DNA of 43,926 bases from Candidatus Bathyarchaeia archaeon (GTDB lineage: Archaea > Thermoproteota > Bathyarchaeia > Bathyarchaeales > Bathyarchaeaceae): the NCBI GenBank assembly GCA_035283685.1, contig DATETJ010000005.1:1-43926 (forward strand), read 5' to 3'. Position 1 is the first letter of the stretch, and every line of letters starts with the position of its first letter. Under the pieces are notes generated by a model. That model made no database searches. It was not told where the DNA came from and saw only the letters and a program-made list of their open reading frames with translations. Positions 16,427 through 24,749 of the stretch are shown here, one piece after another. Position numbers and translations under genes: made by a program.

Positions 16427-16762
16427 ATGGCAGAAAAACCCAAAGGAAAGAAAGAGCAACCATCGACAGAAAAGGCAGCACCCAAAGCTGCAACTGAAAA
16501 GCCAACAGCGGCACCAGCGCCAGCTGGGAAACCAGTTGAAAAGCCTGAAGAAGCCGCACCCGCAGCCAAACCCAAGGGAAAGAAGAGACTCAAGGTTAGA
16601 AAGAAAGAAAAAGGCGCATTCACCCGATACAAGGTTGATGCCACTGGAATGACAAGGCTTCGCCCCTACTGTGAACGATGTGGACACGGCTACTTCATGG
16701 CTGACCACGGCGACCGTTACGCTTGTGGTCACTGCGGTTTCACCCGGTACAAACGAGAATGA
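16427..16762 (+). CDS. rps27ae: 30S ribosomal protein S27ae with an N-terminal extension
   Basis: A 111-aa protein whose last ~60 residues are the S27ae zinc ribbon: Cys82, Cys85 (YCERCG), Cys100, Cys103 (CGHCGF), with the KKEKGAFTRYKVDATGMTRL leader. The first ~50 residues are a Lys/Ala/Pro/Glu low-complexity extension in place of the short or absent N-terminus typical of archaeal S27ae. Eukaryotic S27a is made as a ubiquitin fusion, but there is no ubiquitin-like fold here. It is co-transcribed with S24e. Confidence 0.95.
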   Translation: MAEKPKGKKEQPSTEKAAPKAATEKPTAAPAPAGKPVEKPEEAAPAAKPKGKKRLKVRKKEKGAFTRYKVDATGMTRLRPYCERCGHGYFMADHGDRYACGHCGFTRYKRE

Positions 16763-16824
16763 GTGGCAGACTTAAATTCACGAAAACATCAATTATTGAC
16801 TGAAAAAATGGGTTCTGATACATC

Positions 16825-17250
16825 ATGATAAGGGTCGGAGTTTTCATTCACTATCTGTCAGCTGAACGATTGTGGGATGTTGACAAGCCCATTCCGCCAG
16901 TGCAGATTGCGACCAATCTCAACTTGGTGGGTGTGGAGAAGAAGAGCGACGACTTGCTCGAAGTGCCGTTTGTTTTCACCATCAACTATAATCCTGCAGT
17001 GGCACAGATCAGCGTGAAAGGAAGAGCGCATGTGACAGGCGAAAGAGAAGAGCTGAAGCAGATTCACAGCAGTTACACAGAGAAGAAGCCGCCACCACCA
17101 ATCATCATACAGTCAATATCAAACGTGGCTTTCATAGAGTCCATCGTGATTACCCGAACCCTGAACATTCCGCCGCCGCTGCCGCTTCCTCAAATCCCGC
17201 CAGGACAAGCTGAAGGCAAAAAGCCTACCGAGCCATCCTACAGAACTTAG
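16825..17250 (+). CDS. Conserved hypothetical protein, beta-rich
   Basis: A 141-aa protein I do not recognise with confidence. Residues 1 to about 120 alternate hydrophobic strands: VGVFIHYLSAERLW, QIATNLNLVGVEKK, LLEVPFVFTINYNPAVAQI, ISVKGRAHVTG. There is a Pro-rich loop (KKPPPPII) and a long beta/helical segment (SISNVAFIESIVITRTLNI). The C-terminal ~20 residues are Pro-rich and polar. The beta-sandwich-like pattern loosely recalls SecB-type folds, but that is speculation. It lies 62 bp after S27ae on the same strand and may belong to that operon. Confidence 0.65.
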   Translation: MIRVGVFIHYLSAERLWDVDKPIPPVQIATNLNLVGVEKKSDDLLEVPFVFTINYNPAVAQISVKGRAHVTGEREELKQIHSSYTEKKPPPPIIIQSISNVAFIESIVITRTLNIPPPLPLPQIPPGQAEGKKPTEPSYRT

Positions 17251-17267
17251 AGCAAGGAACTCGGTTC

Positions 17268-17678
17268 TTACTTCAATGGAACGTACATCGATGAACGCGA
17301 GGCGCCTATTCCAGGAACGCCGTGTTTGACCGGCTTATTTGTTATGGCGAACTCGCCTGTATAGTGCCCAATCATTTCAGGCTTTATCTCAAAGGCTGCA
17401 AACTCTTTTCCAGTGTGCACAAGGATGGTGACGCCTACCATTTCAGGTAGAATAATCATGTCACGTGCATGCGTCTTGATCGATGGACCTTTCTGTGCCT
17501 CCACTGGAGGACTCTGCTTGATCTTTCGTATGGCTTCGAGCAGTTTACGTTGTTCAGGGCTTAAGCCGCGTTGTAGGCTGCGGCGTTGACGCGATGGTAA
17601 CAGCTTTATGAACTCGTCCATCGACATGGCTAACAGATCAGCAAAAGCGAAGCCACGGTAGTGGAATTCTCTCGGCAT
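17268..17678 (-). CDS. rps19: 30S ribosomal protein S19
   Basis: A 136-aa archaeal uS19. The N-terminal extension [20 protein letters not shown] is the archaeal/eukaryotic form. The core is [40 protein letters not shown] and [19 protein letters not shown]. In most archaea S19 is in the L2-S19-L22-S3 operon; here it is a single convergent gene facing the S24e-S27ae operon and divergent from the SRP RNA. The coding frame is intact and of normal length. Confidence 0.96.
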   Translation of the reverse strand: MPREFHYRGFAFADLLAMSMDEFIKLLPSRQRRSLQRGLSPEQRKLLEAIRKIKQSPPVEAQKGPSIKTHARDMIILPEMVGVTILVHTGKEFAAFEIKPEMIGHYTGEFAITNKPVKHGVPGIGASRSSMYVPLK

Positions 17679-17761
17679 AGGCTTATCGTCCTCTGTTTTT
17701 TGAGTATGTTCGATTTGGGGTTAATTAACTTAGTGTTTGCACCTGCAACATGCTGTGTAAC

Positions 17762-17770
17762 TTTTATATG
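17762..17770 (+). promoter_or_regulatory. TATA box of the SRP RNA gene
   Basis: TTTTATATG centred about 27 bp upstream of the first paired base of the SRP RNA (17793-17794), the expected archaeal box A spacing. It lies in the divergent gap between S19 and the RNA gene. Confidence 0.75.
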
Positions 17771-17792
17771 GTCTGTGGGCTTGTTTGTGTTT

Positions 17793-18090
17793 AGCGGTGG
17801 GTCTAGGCGGGGGGCTAGGGGTCCCTTGAAAGGCGCCGAAAGGCGTCTTGACCGTAAACCCTCTATACGACGGGCTGAAGGCTGAGGTGAGGCGTCAAAG
17901 AGCGCCTTGTCTTTCAGTCTCTGGCTATGAGTGTCGGTCCCTTGGGGCTGACGGTCAGGCGAACCTGGCCAGGCCCGGAAGGGAGCAACCTAAACTTGGA
18001 CGTTCAGCGCTCAGGGGAGAGCCGACATGAGATAAGGGGCTGAACTGGCTGGGTGCAAACTGGGCGTCAAGCTTCAGTGATCCACCGCCT
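17793..18090 (+). ncRNA. ffs: Signal recognition particle 7S RNA
   Basis: About 298 nt, the usual archaeal length. The apical domain is diagnostic: GTCAGGC near 17954, then CCGGAAGGGAGCAACC (17975-17990), with the GGAA tetraloop and the asymmetric bulge bound by SRP54. The 5' end GCGGTGGGTC (17794-17803) pairs with the 3' end GATCCACCGC (18079-18088), closing the long helix 5/helix 1 stem. The GC-rich 5' hairpins (17800-17900) correspond to the Alu domain. A TATA box lies at the right distance upstream. The ends are placed by pairing and may be off by a few bases. Confidence 0.95.
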
Positions 18091-18137
18091 TCTGTCAGAG
18101 CAAGACACATCGATCTGAATGGAGTCTTGAAACTCAG

Positions 18138-18611
18138 ATGCCAACAAAGGAAATGACAACGGAAGAAATCGAACAGTTCCTCCTCAACTCGCGGGTAGGC
18201 AGGCTCGGCTTAACATTACCCGAAGGCCCGTACGTTGTTCCCCTCGGCTATGCCATTGCGGATAGCAAGGTCTTCTTTCACACATGCAACAAAGGCTTGA
18301 AAATGAAAGCACTCAAAAACCACCCTGACGTGTGCTTTGAGGTTGACGAGTCACTTTCCGATGCCTCCATGTACAAGAGCGTAATCATGTTCGGCAAAGC
18401 AGAAATCATCGACGACAAAGAAAGAATGATTCCCTACCTGCAAAAGCTCATCGACAAATATCGAGTCTCCGAACCCTTTGACGACTATATGAGCAAACCT
18501 GGAAGAAATCGCGATAAGGAATTGGCAGCAGTGCGCATCTGCGTGATAACTCCCACGAAAACCACAGAAAAGAAATTCATCGCGAAAAGCGATTTTCACT
18601 CTTCCACATAG
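18138..18611 (+). CDS. PNPOx-like flavin-binding protein
   Basis: A 157-aa split-barrel protein of the pyridoxamine-5'-phosphate oxidase/NimA class. Signatures: an N-terminal helix MTTEEIEQFLLNSRVGRLGL, GPYVVPLGYAIADSKVFFHT (the P-x-x-Y/F strand and H-T/S), KGLKMKALKNHPDVCFEVDE, and YKSVIMFGKAEIIDD. Members bind FMN or F420 and reduce small substrates, but the substrate is not readable. It begins 48 bp after the SRP RNA and may be transcribed with it or from its own weak promoter. Confidence 0.87.
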   Translation: MPTKEMTTEEIEQFLLNSRVGRLGLTLPEGPYVVPLGYAIADSKVFFHTCNKGLKMKALKNHPDVCFEVDESLSDASMYKSVIMFGKAEIIDDKERMIPYLQKLIDKYRVSEPFDDYMSKPGRNRDKELAAVRICVITPTKTTEKKFIAKSDFHSST

Positions 18612-18686
18612 CTTTTCTCTTCTCATAAAAAGAGTTAAGTCCAACAGTGCGCTGCTGTTTATTCTGGCAACAATGGCGATTCAACA

Positions 18687-19475
18687 TTGAAATCCAAAGG
18701 CTTAGTCATCGCGGTTTCAGGCAAAGGCGGCGTTGGCAAAACTACAACAACCGCCCTGATGGCCAAGATTCTAGGCGAGACTAACCCAGAAAAAAGTGTG
18801 TTGGTCATTGATGCTAACCCTGATTCTAACCTAGCTGACGTTTTGGGCATTCCTGTAACTCGCACTGTGGGCATTGTCACAGAGGAATTGAAGAAGTCTT
18901 TGGAAAAATCGGAGATTCCGCCCACAATGACCAAAGAGGACATCTTGGAGACGCGTATCTTTGAGATTCTGCGTGAAACACCGAGCTTCGATTTGCTTGT
19001 GATGGGACGCGGCGAAGGCGAAGGCTGCTACTGCCCCGTCAATGCTTTCTTAGCACACATTGTAGACCGGTTGATGAGCAATTATGATGTGACCCTGATG
19101 GACATGGAAGCAGGACTAGAACACTTAAGCCGCAGAACTGACCGAGACGTCGACATAATGCTTGTTGTAACCGATCCCAGTTCCATGGGCTTAATGACTG
19201 CTCGCCGCATCAAGGAAGTAGCCAAAGAAGTGCACATAGAATTCAAGAAATACTGCTTGATCGGAAACAGGTGGAAACCCGAATTGGAACCCATGCTTCA
19301 AGAGGAAGCCAAGAAACTAGGTTACGAATTCATGGGCATCATTCCAACCGACGATAACATATTTGCCCACAACTTGACTGGAAAATCATTACTCAATCTG
19401 CCATCGGAGAGCCCAGCCATACCAGCAGTGAGGCAAATACTGACCCGGATAGGTCTGTTGAATTCAACAAGCTGA
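18687..19475 (+). CDS. cooC: CooC-like nickel-insertion ATPase for CO dehydrogenase
   Basis: A 262-aa MinD/ParA-type P-loop protein. The deviant Walker A is SGKGGVGKTTTT (residues 11-22). The ATP-binding DANPDSNLADVLG and the switch region VGIVTEE are typical of CooC. Cys114 and Cys116 (GEGCYCPVN) form the CxC nickel/zinc site that defines CooC1, which loads nickel into carbon monoxide dehydrogenase. MDMEAGLEHLSRRT is the Walker B/switch II block. The start is TTG at 18687, since a nearby ATG is out of frame. No CODH gene is in the window. Confidence 0.9.
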   Translation: MKSKGLVIAVSGKGGVGKTTTTALMAKILGETNPEKSVLVIDANPDSNLADVLGIPVTRTVGIVTEELKKSLEKSEIPPTMTKEDILETRIFEILRETPSFDLLVMGRGEGEGCYCPVNAFLAHIVDRLMSNYDVTLMDMEAGLEHLSRRTDRDVDIMLVVTDPSSMGLMTARRIKEVAKEVHIEFKKYCLIGNRWKPELEPMLQEEAKKLGYEFMGIIPTDDNIFAHNLTGKSLLNLPSESPAIPAVRQILTRIGLLNSTS

Positions 19476-20219
19476 CTTGGAAATCCTAGCTTTCTCGGCA
19501 AACGTCGGCTTCTTAGCCTGCAACAGCTCTTCAACCAGTGACCATTGTCGCTGATAAATGTGGCAATTTTTTGAATGCATAATCATCTTCCCCGTATGCA
19601 CTTCTTCCCATCGGTTTCCACACTTGTCTTTACCTCGGCTATTGAGCTCCTTTACAAAGGCTTCACTGAAAAGCTGCAGTCCAGCTAAGTTCGCAGGCAA
19701 CGCAGCGTAGGCGTCCCAAGACCGCCAGTATCCTGTGAGAGCAAGTTTGAGCCTCTTGTCAGTCAAGTCTCGGGCAACCTCAGTGTCCAGAATCGTCAAG
19801 CACGGCGGCTCATGCCTTTTACCCCTGTGCACTTTTTGTATGTCTTCAGGAATCCGCACAACTAGGGTAACTTGACGGTCGAAAAGCTCCTCCCCATAAC
19901 GTTTGATTGCAGCTTCTATTTGATCGACAGGCAGGCGAAGTCGGCTGGAGTAAGTGTAGGTTTCGTCTGGTTTCTTCTCGCCGAACCACAAATACTCCAT
20001 GAAGTAATTCATCACGTACCGCATGTCACACGAAGCCTTCTCGTGCAGCAGCGGCTTGTTTTCAGGATGAAGAACCTCCAGAGTGACCTCCAGCTTCTTA
20101 GTCTCAGTTATCTCTGAACCATAACGGACGCTGAAATCCTCACCTTCTTCTGAAATTCTCTTCAGAACTTGATACCAAGCATCTGGCAGGTCGAAAGCTG
20201 TTATTTTAACGTGTTTCAT
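19464..20219 (-). CDS. Thymidylate-synthase-like protein (archaeal ThyA type)
   Basis: A 251-aa divergent member of the ThyA superfamily. Catalytic features appear in order: Cys140 in EPPCLTILD, Arg166-Ser167-x-Asp169 in GYWRSWDAYAALP, Asn177 in LPANLAGLQ (dUMP-binding Asn), and His220-x-Tyr222 in KNCHIYQRQW. These match the nucleophile and nucleotide-binding residues of thymidylate synthase or dCMP/dUMP hydroxymethylase. Length and divergence fit the methanogen-type archaeal branch, whose folate/pterin cofactor differs. It is convergent with cooC, overlapping its 3' end by 12 bp. Confidence 0.82.
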   Translation of the reverse strand: MKHVKITAFDLPDAWYQVLKRISEEGEDFSVRYGSEITETKKLEVTLEVLHPENKPLLHEKASCDMRYVMNYFMEYLWFGEKKPDETYTYSSRLRLPVDQIEAAIKRYGEELFDRQVTLVVRIPEDIQKVHRGKRHEPPCLTILDTEVARDLTDKRLKLALTGYWRSWDAYAALPANLAGLQLFSEAFVKELNSRGKDKCGNRWEEVHTGKMIMHSKNCHIYQRQWSLVEELLQAKKPTFAEKARISKSAC

Positions 20220-20266
20220 GTCTCGCGACGCCCTCTATTTCTCTCACAAACTACATAAAAAATCAG

Positions 20267-20276
20267 CATATAAACA
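20267..20276 (-). promoter_or_regulatory. TATA box for the ThyA-like gene
   Basis: On the minus strand GTTTATATG lies about 50 bp before the ATG at 20219, with an AT-rich leader after it. The spacing fits an archaeal promoter with a ~25-nt leader. Confidence 0.55.
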
Positions 20277-20360
20277 TGGTTAACATGAGCTCGAGAAAAA
20301 TCACTTTTCATTTAGAAGGCATCAGATGAGTTTTCATCTTCTCCTGAAGAGTAGCGGTTG

Positions 20361-21620
20361 CTAAGAAGGCCACAAGCCCAGAGTCTTAATGGCTTCAGCC
20401 ACTCTTCCCACGCCCAATATCAGCGCTGCAACACGCATATCAACTTTCTGCTTGCTCGAAATCCCATAGACATCGTTGAAAGCTTTGACCATCATCCGCT
20501 CTAGTCTCGCGTTGGCTTCCTTCTCGCCCCAACGTTCACGCGTCAAATTCTGCGCCCATTCAAAATAGCTTGCGGTGACGCCGCCTGAGTTAGCCAAGAT
20601 ATCAGGTATAATGAACACGCCTTTCTCGTTGAGGATCTTATCAGCCTCCGGCGTGGTTGGTCCATTGGCTGCTTCAGCTACAATCTTAGCATTGATCTTG
20701 CCCGCGTTCCTCTTGGTGATCTGGTTTTCGAGAGCAGCAGGAGCCAGAATATCACATGGCAACTCCAGCAGTTCTTCGTTCGTAACTTGCTTGGCATCTT
20801 TGTAACCATAGACCGAGCCTGTTCGATTCTTGAACTCCAAAACTTTGAGCGGATCCAAGCCTCTGGGGTTGTGTATCCCGCCTTTAGAGTCGCTTACAGC
20901 TATGACGCGGTATCCGTCTTCATGCATTATTCGCGCAAGGTTCCATCCCACGCTACCGAATCCCAAAATCGCAACAGTGTGACCTTTAGCCCTCATTCCA
21001 AGGTGTTTGACTGCCTCCCGAATGCAAAAGGCAACTCCTCTCGACGTGGACTCTTCCCTAAGTTTGAAGCCGCCCAAGATTGTAGGCTTGCCCGTGACTG
21101 ACTCAGGCACGCTGTAACCTTTGAACAGGCTATACGTGTCCATGATCCAAGCCATAGTCTGCTCATCAGTGTAAACATCAGGCGCTGGCACATCACGATA
21201 CGGACCAATATAATCCAAAAGCATGGTCGTGTAACGACGGGTCAAATGTTCCAGTTCGTGGCTCGACATTACCTTAGGATTGCAGCACACGCCACCCTTT
21301 GCACCACCGTATGGTATGTCCACAACAGCGCATTTCCAAGTCATCCACATGGCTAAAGCTGTGACTTCGTCTAAGGTTACGTCTGGGTGATACCTCAACC
21401 CGCCCTTGAATGGCCCGCGAGCGTCGTTGTGCTGAACACGGCATCCTAGGAAAACCTTGACTGATCCATTGTCCATTTTAACAGGAAGAGAAACGATCAA
21501 CGCTCTCTTCGGATACTTCAGAACTTCATGGATTCCAAGATCAAGGTTCAGGTATTCAGCTGCGAGGCTTAGCTGTTGAAGAGCTACATCCTTTGGATTC
21601 GGTTTCGTTTCTTTCAGCAT
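20361..21620 (-). CDS. gdhA: Glutamate dehydrogenase
   Basis: A 419-aa Glu/Leu/Phe/Val dehydrogenase that interconverts glutamate and 2-oxoglutarate with NAD(P). The ATG at 21620 (MLKETKPNPKDVALQQL) gives the family length; the frame continues upstream without homology. Active-site and substrate residues are visible in RGPFKGGLRYHPDVTLDE, AMWMTWKCAVVDIPYGGAKG (Lys pair), PAPDVYTDEQTMAWIMD, and the Rossmann motif GFGSVGWNLARIM. Asn/Ser in ANSGGVTASYFEW completes the site. The gene is isolated, 6 bp downstream of signal peptidase on the same strand when counted to the longer open frame. Confidence 0.96.
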   Translation of the reverse strand: MLKETKPNPKDVALQQLSLAAEYLNLDLGIHEVLKYPKRALIVSLPVKMDNGSVKVFLGCRVQHNDARGPFKGGLRYHPDVTLDEVTALAMWMTWKCAVVDIPYGGAKGGVCCNPKVMSSHELEHLTRRYTTMLLDYIGPYRDVPAPDVYTDEQTMAWIMDTYSLFKGYSVPESVTGKPTILGGFKLREESTSRGVAFCIREAVKHLGMRAKGHTVAILGFGSVGWNLARIMHEDGYRVIAVSDSKGGIHNPRGLDPLKVLEFKNRTGSVYGYKDAKQVTNEELLELPCDILAPAALENQITKRNAGKINAKIVAEAANGPTTPEADKILNEKGVFIIPDILANSGGVTASYFEWAQNLTRERWGEKEANARLERMMVKAFNDVYGISSKQKVDMRVAALILGVGRVAEAIKTLGLWPS

Positions 21621-21668
21621 AAGGACTGCACCTATTCGCTTCGTTAAGCCAGAAACAAACATAAAACA

Positions 21669-22253
21669 CTAGCGTTGTTCAGGCTGTTTTCGAGACAGAA
21701 CTGGCAGGTACTCTGCGAAAACAACGAGAAGAATCAGAATGACTATGAGGATGATGCCCTCGCGAGTTCTGATGTACAAGGGAATAAAGCCGATCCATGG
21801 AGCCTTACCAACCACCTTGCCAATAAGACGTCTCTCAGAAACCATGCCTTCCCACACATCGTCACCAAACCAACGGTCTTCACCAAAGTTCGCATCACCC
21901 TGAGTTCGGAAATACCAAAATCCCTCATGAAATTCCTTGTAGACTGCCCGATGCACGATTAGTTCACCATCCATACGAGGGCTTCTGAACACGATCACGT
22001 CGCCGTCCGGTTCTGGAGCCGCATTCAATGATGACGCGTCTGGAGCACCTTGAACCAGTATGAGGTCACCGACGTTCAATGTTGGAATCATGCTTCCCGA
22101 GGCAACAGTCAAAAGAGGATATTCCGTTCTTAAGCCTGCTCTTAAACCGAACCAGAAAGCCATGACGCCTCCAATTATGATGACAGCCAAGATTACAGTC
22201 TTCACGTAACCATGCTTCATAGCATTTGACAGTCTAGATCTCAAGGAAGCCAA
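21669..22253 (-). CDS. Signal peptidase I (Sec11 type)
   Basis: A 194-aa membrane protease that removes Sec signal peptides. An N-terminal helix (about 18-40) precedes the catalytic Ser54 in VASGSMIPTLNVGDLILVQG. The general base is His101 in GELIVHRAV, the archaeal/ER Ser-His arrangement in place of the bacterial Ser-Lys. The later GDANFGEDRW box and a C-terminal hydrophobic helix (about 166-185, REGIILIVILILLVVF) complete the Sec11-like architecture. It lies upstream of gdhA on the same strand. The gene is intact. Confidence 0.93.
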   Translation of the reverse strand: MASLRSRLSNAMKHGYVKTVILAVIIIGGVMAFWFGLRAGLRTEYPLLTVASGSMIPTLNVGDLILVQGAPDASSLNAAPEPDGDVIVFRSPRMDGELIVHRAVYKEFHEGFWYFRTQGDANFGEDRWFGDDVWEGMVSERRLIGKVVGKAPWIGFIPLYIRTREGIILIVILILLVVFAEYLPVLSRKQPEQR

Positions 22254-22522
22254 TCTTTCGCCAGCTTTTTTTGCCTCTTAATCATCGGCGTCGCAACTTA
22301 TTGTTGCAGAAGAGATACATCAATATGCTAAAAAACTTACCGCTGTTTCAACACATGAACCCTCATTTGTGAGAATCGAAGAAACGTTGAGTGTGGCCAT
22401 AAATAACATTGGATTTCAAACTATGGCACAAGAATCGAGAAAATAAATAGGGGAATGGCTGGATTCTTTAGCTGCACTTGTTGGTCCAAGAACGCTCTGT
22501 TGGCATGTTAGTAATCAACGCT

Positions 22523-22693
22523 CTAAATCTTGCGCTTATTCAAGACGACGCGGAATGGTTTGTGGCATTTAGGACAGTCGAAAAGCCCAATTTCAAGCTG
22601 CATTTTCTTGCCCGCTTTGTCCGGTCGACCAGCCATAGTCCATTTCTTTTTTGGAGAGCTAACTTCTGTTCCACATTTTGGACATTTAGCCAT
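22523..22693 (-). CDS. Small two-CxxC zinc-ribbon protein (56 aa)
   Basis: A short gene not captured by longer-ORF scans, on the strand opposite to spurious frames. It starts MAKCPKCGTEVSSPKKKWTM and ends FDCPKCHKPFRVVLNKRKI. Cys4, Cys7, Cys40 and Cys43 form a zinc ribbon around a Lys-rich loop (KKKWTMAGRPDKAGKKM). A GGAGG Shine-Dalgarno lies 7 bp before the ATG, and a TATA-like AAGTTATTTATCC is at 22738-22750. Its basic, one-ribbon form suggests an RNA or DNA-binding or ribosome-associated role, but I do not recognise the family. Confidence 0.8.
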   Translation of the reverse strand: MAKCPKCGTEVSSPKKKWTMAGRPDKAGKKMQLEIGLFDCPKCHKPFRVVLNKRKI

Positions 22694-23243
22694 AATGGTT
22701 CCTCCACCATGACTGGCTACAATGGTTAATGTTCAATGGATAAATAACTTATGGTATGTCTGAAGCACTCGAAAAGTTCATCATATATATGTAAACAGTC
22801 AACATAGGCGGCGACGAGGATACACGAAGTTTTTAAATGAATGAGAACATGGCAACAATGGCTCCATGGGCCATATTGATAAACACATTCATGGAAATCA
22901 TGGTAGATGAGCATGGTTGAAAGGGGTTCAAATCGTGTTTTTATGGGATTTTTAAGGCAAAATCTATCTGATTACTTCTAAAGACCATCAATATTCACGT
23001 AATAGAATGGAGAAATGGGAAAACTCGCAATTTTGCCGTGGATTACGCAAATCATGGATGCATCGCTTTGCTGTGAGCCATGAGAGTTCGAGGTTAACCT
23101 TGTGTAGAAAAGCAACAGGCAGGGAAGCGTGCTGTATCTAGGGAGGGAGTCATGCTCCATATAGTTTATTAGGTGTGTCGGAAACATTATTTCTTGCGAT
23201 ATCACACAGATTCATGTACGACACAGTTTGAGAGCGTTGAGCG
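22694..23243. other. 550-bp intergenic region without a convincing gene
   Basis: It holds the promoter of the zinc-ribbon gene (TATA-like at 22738-22750) and, on the plus strand, TATA-like boxes near 22829 (TTTTTAAATG), 22950 and 23165 (AGTTTATTAGG). The last is suitably placed for the pilus operon, which starts at 23244. Short frames of 27-75 codons exist on both strands but lack Shine-Dalgarno sites or recognisable composition. A small RNA is possible; I see no tRNA-like fold. Confidence 0.5.
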
Positions 23244-24749
23244 GTGATGTCACAAGCGGATAGCGTCGTTCAGAAGAAGTCAGCAGTCTTTCGGGAAGTC
23301 TACTCCATCGCCGAACCCAACGTGTACGCAGCTGTCGTCCGCGATCCCATGACACAAAAAATGCGCTACGAAGTCATCGAACCCACTCTTCTACAAGAAG
23401 AACAGAAGCATCTAGACGAGATCAAAGCGCTCCTCATGGAAGAACTAGACGTCAGCGTCAAAGACTTGGAAACCACAGAAAAGGCCACTGACTACCTCAG
23501 ACGCCAAGTCACTCAAGTGATCAAGGATTACAAGCTGAAAATTCCAGCAGAAGCCGTTAACAAACTCATGTACTATATTGTGCGTGACTACATCGGCTAC
23601 GGCAAGATTGACTCGCTCATGCGCGATCACATGATCGAGGACATTTCATGCGACGGCGTGTCGATTCCAATCTACATTTGGCACCGAGAGTACGAATCTT
23701 TACCAACAAACATCCTTTACAAAAGCGCGGAGGAGCTTAATTCATTCATAGTTCGACTTGCATTTCTTTCTGGCAAGCAGATTTCTATAGCGTCTCCTTT
23801 ACTAGACGCTTCTCTTCCAGATGGCAGTCGTGTCCAACTAACTTATGGTCGTGAAATTACTAGAAGAGGGTCAACCTTTACAATTCGTAGATTCCGTGTT
23901 GACCCGTTAACCATATCAGACCTTCTTACGTTTAAGACCCTTTCAGCCGAAATGGCTGCTTTCCTCTGGTTCGCCATTGAAAACAGGGCTTCAGTTCTTG
24001 TGGCTGGCGGAGTTGCATCTGGAAAAACCACCTTACTCAACTGCCTGTCGATGTTCATTAAGCCTGAATTCAAAATCGTCAGCGTAGAAGACACCGCTGA
24101 GCTAAACCTGCCCCACGAAAACTGGATTCCATCTGTGGTTCGAACCGGTAGCGAGAAAGAGCACACAGGCATCACTTTGTTCGATCTATTAAGAGCGGCT
24201 GTGCGGCAACGACCCGATTACATCATTGTAGGCGAGGTTCGAGGTGAGGAAGCATACACGCTGTTTCAAGCCATGGCGACAGGACACCTAGGAATGTGCA
24301 CCCTCCACGGCGAATCAGTTGAATCCGCTCTCAGACGCCTTGAAGCTGCGCCTATGAACATACCAAGATCGCTGTTGCCAATGATTGACATAGTGCTTGT
24401 TCAGGGCAGAACGGAAATCGCAGGCAAACCAGCACGAAGAGCGTTTTCAGCAACCGAAATGGTTGGTCTAGATCCGAGAACCAAGGAACTGCTTACAAAC
24501 GATGCCTATCGCTGGAATGCTGGCACTGACTCTTTCCTATACCTAGGTCGAAGCTACGTGCTAGAGAGAATTATGAAAAGACTGAGTGTTTCACAGCAGG
24601 ACGTTCAAAATGAGTTGGTGATGAGGAAAACCGTGCTTGAATGGATGGTGAAAAACAAGATTAGAAAATACAGCGACGTAGCCAACGTAATCCGTGAATA
24701 CAACGTTGATCCAATGCGCGTATACCATAAAGCCAAGGTAGGTGTCTGA
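23244..24749 (+). CDS. Type II/IV secretion (pilus assembly) ATPase, GspE/TadA/ArlI family
   Basis: A 501-aa hexameric motor ATPase for type IV pilus-like assembly. An N-terminal helical domain (1 to about 130) is followed by the core: IGYGKIDSLMRDHMIEDISC, RLAFLSGKQISIASPLLDAS, then Walker A GGVASGKTTLLN (about 255-265), the Asp box VEDTAELNLPHENW, Walker B DYIIVGEVRGEEA (about 325) and the His box MCTLHGES. These are the full family signatures. The start is GTG 23244 or the ATG at 23247. The gene heads a five-gene operon with overlapping neighbours. Confidence 0.95.
   Translation: MMSQADSVVQKKSAVFREVYSIAEPNVYAAVVRDPMTQKMRYEVIEPTLLQEEQKHLDEIKALLMEELDVSVKDLETTEKATDYLRRQVTQVIKDYKLKIPAEAVNKLMYYIVRDYIGYGKIDSLMRDHMIEDISCDGVSIPIYIWHREYESLPTNILYKSAEELNSFIVRLAFLSGKQISIASPLLDASLPDGSRVQLTYGREITRRGSTFTIRRFRVDPLTISDLLTFKTLSAEMAAFLWFAIENRASVLVAGGVASGKTTLLNCLSMFIKPEFKIVSVEDTAELNLPHENWIPSVVRTGSEKEHTGITLFDLLRAAVRQRPDYIIVGEVRGEEAYTLFQAMATGHLGMCTLHGESVESALRRLEAAPMNIPRSLLPMIDIVLVQGRTEIAGKPARRAFSATEMVGLDPRTKELLTNDAYRWNAGTDSFLYLGRSYVLERIMKRLSVSQQDVQNELVMRKTVLEWMVKNKIRKYSDVANVIREYNVDPMRVYHKAKVGV

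Noticed and set aside
22478-22729. Two plus-strand ORFs (60-83 aa) overlapping the zinc-ribbon gene.
   Set aside because: They are antisense frames of the 56-aa minus-strand gene, which has a Shine-Dalgarno, TATA and a zinc-ribbon pattern.
22920-22950. tRNA-like T-loop GGTTCAAATC.
   Set aside because: The flanking bases do not pair as a T-stem and no acceptor or anticodon arms can be folded.
22978-23205. 75-aa minus-strand ORF before the pilus operon.
   Set aside because: No Shine-Dalgarno or family; atypical composition, overlapping likely promoter sequence.
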